Source: JBCBZH01 sp039815415
GTDB taxonomy: Bacteria > Bacteroidota > Rhodothermia > Rhodothermales > Rubricoccaceae
NCBI GenBank assembly: GCA_039815415.1
Contig: JBCBZH010000127.1
Location: forward strand, 1-11,532
Length of the DNA: 11,532 bases
Reading direction: 5' to 3'
Notes under the pieces: model-generated
Told to the model about the DNA's origin: nothing
Database searches by the model: none
What the model saw: the letters and a program-made list of their open reading frames with translations, nothing else
Made by a program: the position numbers and the translations under genes
Shown here: in pieces, positions 7,158 to 11,532 of the stretch
Position numbering within the stretch: position 1 is the first letter of the stretch
Layout: the number at the start of each line of letters is the position of its first letter

Positions 7158-9149
7158 GTGAGCCTCTCCTTCAAACGCTCGAGGCTCCGCCCACGCCTGC
7201 GACGCCTCCTCGGGCTGGCGATCCTCGCCCTCCTCGCCAGCTCGACGCACGCGCAGGACTCAACAGCCATCGTCCTCGAAACCCCGCCCGACTCGCTCGC
7301 AGCGGCCTCTCTACGGAACCCCGTTCTGCCCCTCGGCCCAGAGCCGGGCCGCTCGGCCAGCCCAACGCCAGCTCTCACGGCTGCACTGGACCCCACCGAG
7401 CTGCTGGCTGACACACCCGGTGCCTTCCTCTACCGCCTCAGCGCCCCTGGCCGCGCCAGCCTCTCCTTGGACGGGCTGGCGACCGGCACCCCCGCTCTCT
7501 TCCTGGACGGGCGCCCCTTCGACGACCTCTTTACCGGCTCGCCGAGACTGGACCTGCTGCCCTCCGAGGCCGTCGGCCCGCTCCAGCTGTCCGACACGCG
7601 CCTGGGCCACCCCATCGCCATCGAAGCCACCACGCGTCCGTTCCGGGTTGCGCTCCCCGTGACGGAGCTGCGGTATTTCGGCGGTCAGCAAGGCGTCCAG
7701 TACGCCAGCGGGACGCACGCCCAGACGCGCCAGCCCCCTGCGTTTCTCCGAGGCGGTAGCGACGCCAGCCGCCTCACCGTCACCGCGCACGTCGCCTCGC
7801 GCGCAGGCAACGGGCTGGTGGGCTCCGGTGGTTCCACCGATGGCGCCCGCGAGCGCCACTCCCATGCTCTGGCCCGCGCGCTCCTGACTCGCCCCGGCAT
7901 CTCATTCGAAGCGGGCGCGCTCTACACCGACCAGACCGACGGTGCTCACCGTGGCTTCACCACCAACATCTTTGATCCGCTCCGCGCGTCGTCGCTGGAC
8001 CGGTCGGCCACACGCCAGACGTTCCGAACAGATCTCTGGCTGACGAGCTGGCTACCGCTCCTGCCGTCCGACCCAACAGAGATCAGTGTGGCGTGGACCT
8101 CGCAGCGATGGCGCTACGTCCAGACTGTAGGCGACACCCTGGCCGCAACGGCAAACCGGCTCGCGCTGCATGGTCGCCAGCGCGTTGAGATCGGTCCCGC
8201 CCAGCTCTACCTTCGGGCGGGTGGAATGTGGACCCCTATCGCCGACACGTCCGCGCTCTTCCAGGCCGGGAACCGCCCCACCGCCTACGCCTCGATCCTC
8301 GACTCTCTCCGCATCGGGCCTCTCGAGCTGGCGATTCAGGCGGGCGTCCGAGTTGCCGAGCCTCAGACCGTTCCGTCACTGGCCATCCGAGCGGGACGTG
8401 GCACAGCGTCTCTCGGCCTCCGCTGGACAGGAGGCGAGACCGGGCGCGTATGGGACGGCGGGCTGGCGGGTCACATCGTGAATGAGGCCACCAGCGCGTC
8501 CGGGCGCACCCTGGCAGCGGATGCCGAGTGGGGGGGGCAGCGGGGCGTCTGGCACATGCAGGTTCGCGCGTTCACCCACCACCGCACCGATGCCCGATGG
8601 CTGGTCTCCCGCGGCGACACCACGTACGCCATCCAGAGCGTGCCGACCGCCGACCGCATGGGCGCCACAGCAGCCTTGTCCTGGCGCGACGAGGTGGCTC
8701 GCGGTGTGTACGTCCGCAGCTCCGTCACCGCCACGCGTGCCCTCAACCTAGGGACGTCCGCCCTTCGCCAGCTCGAGGCCGAATCTCTCCCGGCCCTCTG
8801 GGGACGCCTTCGCCTCGGCCTTCGAGCCACCAACCTCGGCAATGGCGTTGCCGATCTCGACCTCGCGCTGGTTGCACACGGATGGAGTGCGTTCCGTGGC
8901 CTCGTCGCGGTGCCCGCCACAGGCCAGATGGCCCTCCCAGACCCCACGACTCTCCTGGGCAGCGAGTTGCCTGCACGGGGAACCCTTGGCGCCGAAGCCA
9001 CGGTCACCTTCGGCGCTCGCGCCTCTGTCTTCCTCCGGTACGACAACGCGCTGGCGACCCGTCTCTACGATGGCGCACGTGTGGTCCAGGGCGAGCCGAT
9101 TCCCGCCACGGCCCTCCGCTTCGGTGTGTTCTGGGCGCTGCTGGACTGA
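7158..9149 (+). CDS. Outer-membrane beta-barrel protein with TonB-plug-like N-terminal region
   Basis: This is a 663-residue protein if it starts at the GTG at 7158. That is the only sensible start before the signal peptide (basic residues, then LLGLAILALLASSTHAQ, cleavage near residue 33). The frame is open back to 6942, but that part is just translated REP repeat. Residues about 78-145 resemble a TonB-dependent receptor plug: LLADTPGAFLYRLSAPGR, LSLDGLATGTPALFLDGRPF and LDLLPSEAVGPLQLS, the order in which plugs carry 'lDG.p..d' and 'ie.ievl'. From about 155 the sequence alternates polar and hydrophobic residues, as in beta strands, and ends FGVFWALLD with aromatic residues, as barrels do. 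It is short for a full receptor and no TonB box is visible. It may therefore be a reduced receptor or a porin-like relative. The ligand is unknown. Confidence 0.72.
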   Translation: MSLSFKRSRLRPRLRRLLGLAILALLASSTHAQDSTAIVLETPPDSLAAASLRNPVLPLGPEPGRSASPTPALTAALDPTELLADTPGAFLYRLSAPGRASLSLDGLATGTPALFLDGRPFDDLFTGSPRLDLLPSEAVGPLQLSDTRLGHPIAIEATTRPFRVALPVTELRYFGGQQGVQYASGTHAQTRQPPAFLRGGSDASRLTVTAHVASRAGNGLVGSGGSTDGARERHSHALARALLTRPGISFEAGALYTDQTDGAHRGFTTNIFDPLRASSLDRSATRQTFRTDLWLTSWLPLLPSDPTEISVAWTSQRWRYVQTVGDTLAATANRLALHGRQRVEIGPAQLYLRAGGMWTPIADTSALFQAGNRPTAYASILDSLRIGPLELAIQAGVRVAEPQTVPSLAIRAGRGTASLGLRWTGGETGRVWDGGLAGHIVNEATSASGRTLAADAEWGGQRGVWHMQVRAFTHHRTDARWLVSRGDTTYAIQSVPTADRMGATAALSWRDEVARGVYVRSSVTATRALNLGTSALRQLEAESLPALWGRLRLGLRATNLGNGVADLDLALVAHGWSAFRGLVAVPATGQMALPDPTTLLGSELPARGTLGAEATVTFGARASVFLRYDNALATRLYDGARVVQGEPIPATALRFGVFWALLD

Positions 9150-9249
9150 GGGTTCGGGAAACGGTGTTGCGACCGCCAGCTCGAGGCATGGCGAAACGCG
9201 CTCATTTCAGCCGGAGTGCCCTATTCCCTGGTTCCTGCTTCCTCGTGCC

Positions 9250-10407
9250 TCACAGTCCGAAATGCTTGCGCACGGCCGTCTGCGCAGCCTGAACCGACCG
9301 GAGGGACTCCTTGAGCAGGTTCTGCTGGCTCTTGTTGAGCGTCTCGGGGTCGAGTTGGTCGGTGAGCTGGTCACCGACTTCTGCAGCCTGCATCTGACTG
9401 CGAAGCCGGAGCCCCAGCAGCGTAGTGTAGGCCGGCAGCAACGCTGATGCCTGGCGGGCCAGCACATGATCCGACTCCGCGACGGCACGCAACCGGTCAA
9501 ACGTGTTGGAGGACGACACCTCGCCGAGGTCCAGGGCCATCGCCCGTGCGAGATGGACAATGGGAAGCAGCACGCGTCGGAAGAGATCGATCCCCGTAAC
9601 GCCATCCACCTCATCGACCTCGAACCGGCTAAAGGTGGAGAGCGGAAGCTCCACGATGGTCCCCCGCCGGGCGAGGATGGCCGAGAGCCGCGCGTTGGGC
9701 AGCCGCTTGCGAATGGTCCGGTGGATCAGGTCCACCAGGGACTCCTCGCCATAGATGGACCGTACGTCGAAGCATAACGCGGCGCGGCTCGTCGCCTCGG
9801 CGTCCGCTCCCTCCGTCCATGTGGCGTAGGCGGCCACCCAAGCCGACACGGGCTGGCGAAACGAAGCGTGGCTGGCCGACACGTTGTTCTCTGGCTCGGC
9901 ATATCCGCATGTCCGAAAGGCCTCCACGGCCCGCGTCGCCAGCGTCTCGTAGAACGCCGCCGTGGGCGCCTCCGTGCCAGGCGCCGGATCGGCATACACC
10001 AGCCCGTTGTCCTGCCACCCCCGAAGCACCGATTCCTGCCGCCCGGCAGCGCCAAAGGCCAACCAGGCCCACTGGCCCTCCGGCGGAGCGGCCTCGCCAG
10101 CTTCCTCCCGCACCTCGCGCTCCACCAACTCGAGAACGCGTTGTTTGAGCTGGTCGTCCACTTCGCTCACCACATCAAGCAAATCCTCTGAGTGGACCCC
10201 CTGATGATAGAGGCGGTACAGACGCCGATTGGAGTCCGACCGCAGCGCCGCCAGCTCGGCAATAGAGCGCCCACGTTCGATCCGCTCCGTGGTCGCGACT
10301 GGATCGAGGCCACGATACTGGCTGATGTCTTCAGATGTCAGCAAGCCTCGAAGCGTACCCGTTTCGGGGTCCACCACGATGACGCGGCGAATCCGATACC
10401 GCATCAT
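9250..10407 (-). CDS. CBS / DUF294 putative nucleotidyltransferase, N-terminally truncated
   Basis: There are 385 residues from the ATG at 10407. Residues 1-30 are the second half of a CBS domain (RRVIVVDPETGTLRGLLTSED). Residues about 100-240 match the DUF294 nucleotidyltransferase-like domain (PF03445), and 250-385 match its usual C-terminal helical partner (PF10335: RAMALDLG, NTFDRLRAVAE, LGLRLRSQM, LDPETLN). Full relatives are about 600 residues, with a cyclic-nucleotide-binding domain and two CBS domains in front. Here the CBS reading continues upstream to about 10,455 (GTHERLFDAVRAMM), then becomes unrelated sequence and stops at 10513-10515. The ATG at 10407 is thus inside the CBS domain and may not be the true start. 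The catalytic region reads FGAAGRQESVLRGWQDNGLV, where relatives have GS...R.E.....DQDN. One metal-binding Asp is Trp here and the Ser is Ala, so activity is doubtful. The gene is convergent with the barrel gene, with 100 bases between their stops. Confidence 0.82.
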   Translation of the reverse strand: MMRYRIRRVIVVDPETGTLRGLLTSEDISQYRGLDPVATTERIERGRSIAELAALRSDSNRRLYRLYHQGVHSEDLLDVVSEVDDQLKQRVLELVEREVREEAGEAAPPEGQWAWLAFGAAGRQESVLRGWQDNGLVYADPAPGTEAPTAAFYETLATRAVEAFRTCGYAEPENNVSASHASFRQPVSAWVAAYATWTEGADAEATSRAALCFDVRSIYGEESLVDLIHRTIRKRLPNARLSAILARRGTIVELPLSTFSRFEVDEVDGVTGIDLFRRVLLPIVHLARAMALDLGEVSSSNTFDRLRAVAESDHVLARQASALLPAYTTLLGLRLRSQMQAAEVGDQLTDQLDPETLNKSQQNLLKESLRSVQAAQTAVRKHFGL

Positions 10408-10455
10408 CGCGCGGACGGCATCGAACAGACGCTCGTGGGTCCCGATGAGTGCGAC

Positions 10456-11532
10456 TTCCCATGCTGCTCTCCGCCTACCCCTTTTTGAGAGAACGAGCCC
10501 CCTAATTTTGATTCAACACAATAAAGAACACGACAAGGAGCACACACCAAAAAACAGCTTTCGGGGTGAGCAGGCTCCTCGAAGAGAGGGTTCAGTGGCA
10601 CACAGTGCGAGCATGGAGACCAAAACAATGGACAGAACTCAATGACACGTCACAACAGCTCCGAGGCGAATACAAAAGAAAAACATCACAACAGTCCTAA
10701 ACATAAACAAACAAAGGACGTAGGAACAAGAGCAGGAGACACAGGAAGTGACGAAACAGAAACGGTGGGACGGGGGCTGTACGGCAACGAACGCGGTGGG
10801 TGGGGAGGAGAAGAGGAAGGGAAATTCACCTCATGATCATCTCCGGCGGAGAGGTGGAAAACGATGCCGTGATACGGCGGTCTACCTTGCAATCCCGCAC
10901 CAGGATACGACGAAAAGACAAGCGGCCAGCAGCAAGCGGCGAGTTGCCCGCGACAGGTTGCTCGCGTAACATGCGACCGCACCCCTGTGTATTGGGGTAC
11001 CTGGCGCCTCGCGGTCATGCTTGCCGCGTGTGGACCCCCCAACGCCAGTAAGACACCATCTCGGACCGGCAATCTCGAACAGATCTTTATACAATGAGCA
11101 AGGGCGGCACCGAATGATAGGTTAAGCAGTGTGTCCGAAGGGATGAGAGGAAGATACAGGGCATGAGAGGAGGGAGCACACGAGAGATGTTGGGTGGCAA
11201 CATAATGCTGCTCTTTCGAACGTCTACTGTTTGAACAAAAAGTCAACATCACAAGATGGCACACAGCCAGCGTATAAGCACTAGGGATGCCCCACGAAGC
11301 GAGGGTTCATGCAAAAAGCAAGACAGTCTAGTGGTAGAGAAAATGTTATTGCAGTGCGTGGATGTACCTGTTGCCCGGCAACCGCGGGATCTCCGGTCCT
11401 GACGGCGGATTCATGCGGGGTCGGGAGCTCCAGGTGCGGTCACATGACACGCCTAACGCCCTCTTTCCGCTGGCCATTTGCCTGTTCTTTCTCGGTGCGG
11501 GCCTGCGGAGAGATCCACCGTGTCTTGGCATG
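10456..11532. other. Compositionally foreign tail without recognisable genes
   Basis: From about 10,456 the GC content falls sharply, and A greatly exceeds T on the + strand up to about 10,760. No protein, RNA gene, transposase or terminal repeat is recognised. A 192-codon frame on the - strand (10686-11264) has no signal, motif or bacterial codon pattern and is probably chance. From about 11,360 the GC content rises again, and a + strand frame from ATG 11362 stays open to the window edge (57 codons, with one hydrophobic stretch NALFPLAICLFFLGAGL). I do not recognise it. The tail could be an island, a rearrangement, or DNA from another organism joined by assembly. Confidence 0.7.

Larger units (their letters stand above)
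639..10101. repeat. Dispersed octamer GCTGGCGA, 21 copies
   Basis: Counted by eye. Forward copies start at 718, 3330, 3578, 4334, 5463, 7214, 7475, 8327, 9050 and 9852. Complement copies (TCGCCAGC) start at 639, 781, 1171, 3251, 5838, 7079, 7234, 8174, 8765, 9936 and 10094. Most are preceded by CGA, CGG or CGC, so the fuller word is CGRGCTGGCGA. Coding copies are read in several frames (as LAT/LAI, RQ, AS or AG), and 3578 and 7079 are non-coding. About 0.8 copies would be expected at 65% GC. About 18 more sites share the first seven bases. None lies after 10,101. Confidence 0.85.

Noticed and set aside
7814..7821. Exact E. coli Chi sequence GCTGGTGG
   Set aside because: It is a single copy and fits chance in DNA rich in GCTGG words. 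Chi is species-specific, so the E. coli word has no meaning here by itself.
8528..9292. 254-codon + strand frame overlapping the end of the barrel gene
   Set aside because: It is an Arg/Pro/His-rich out-of-frame shadow. The barrel frame continues to a typical aromatic barrel end.
10686..11264. 192-codon - strand frame in the foreign tail
   Set aside because: It has no recognisable domain, its composition is erratic with many Cys and Pro, and no promoter or ribosome site is visible. An open frame of this size could be chance in T-poor + strand DNA.
11300..11345. tRNA-like pieces (GGGTTCATGC and TAGTGGTAGAG)
   Set aside because: The T-arm-like piece comes before the D-arm-like piece, the wrong order for a tRNA, and no acceptor or anticodon stem can be drawn.

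Overview
This window looks like high-GC DNA (roughly two-thirds G+C by eye) from a Bacteroidota-related bacterium. The best fit is a Rhodothermota / Rubricoccaceae-type organism. Three things support this: two secreted proteins with a C-terminal type IX secretion (T9SS type A) sorting domain, a Bacteroidota-style Crp/Fnr regulator and deoxynucleoside kinase, and weak or absent Shine-Dalgarno sequences. The lineage is inferred from gene content only.

Layout. Positions 1-3374 (+) hold two tandem paralogous T9SS cargo genes. The first is cut by the window edge, and its stop codon overlaps the start of the second (ATGA). A strong intrinsic terminator follows at 3463-3499. Positions 3624-5079 (-) hold a probable two-gene operon: a Crp/Fnr-family regulator followed by a metallo-beta-lactamase-fold lipoprotein. 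Diverging from it is a lipoprotein of the phosphodiester glycosidase (NAGPA/DUF2233) family (5143-6051, +), then a deoxynucleoside kinase (6101-6790, +). The 367-base gap after the kinase carries a REP/REPIN-type mobile palindrome doublet and a decayed third copy. Next come an outer-membrane beta-barrel protein with a TonB-plug-like N-terminal region (7158-9149, +) and, convergent to it, a CBS/DUF294 nucleotidyltransferase-like protein (9250-10407, -) that has lost its N-terminal half.

At about 10,455 the character of the DNA changes abruptly. The CBS domain of the last gene is cut mid-domain. The remaining ~1.07 kb is far less GC-rich, has extreme A-over-T skew on the + strand, and holds no recognisable gene. 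This is either a recent insertion or rearrangement, or a chimeric join, possibly to eukaryotic DNA.

The most striking signal is not a gene. The octamer GCTGGCGA (or its complement) occurs 21 times by my count in the first 10.1 kb, against fewer than one expected. It falls in several reading frames, on both strands, and in non-coding DNA, and it is absent from the foreign-looking tail. It behaves like a genome-wide signature word of the DNA-uptake-sequence, Chi or HIP1 type. I see no CRISPR array, transposase, rRNA or tRNA gene, and no defence system.
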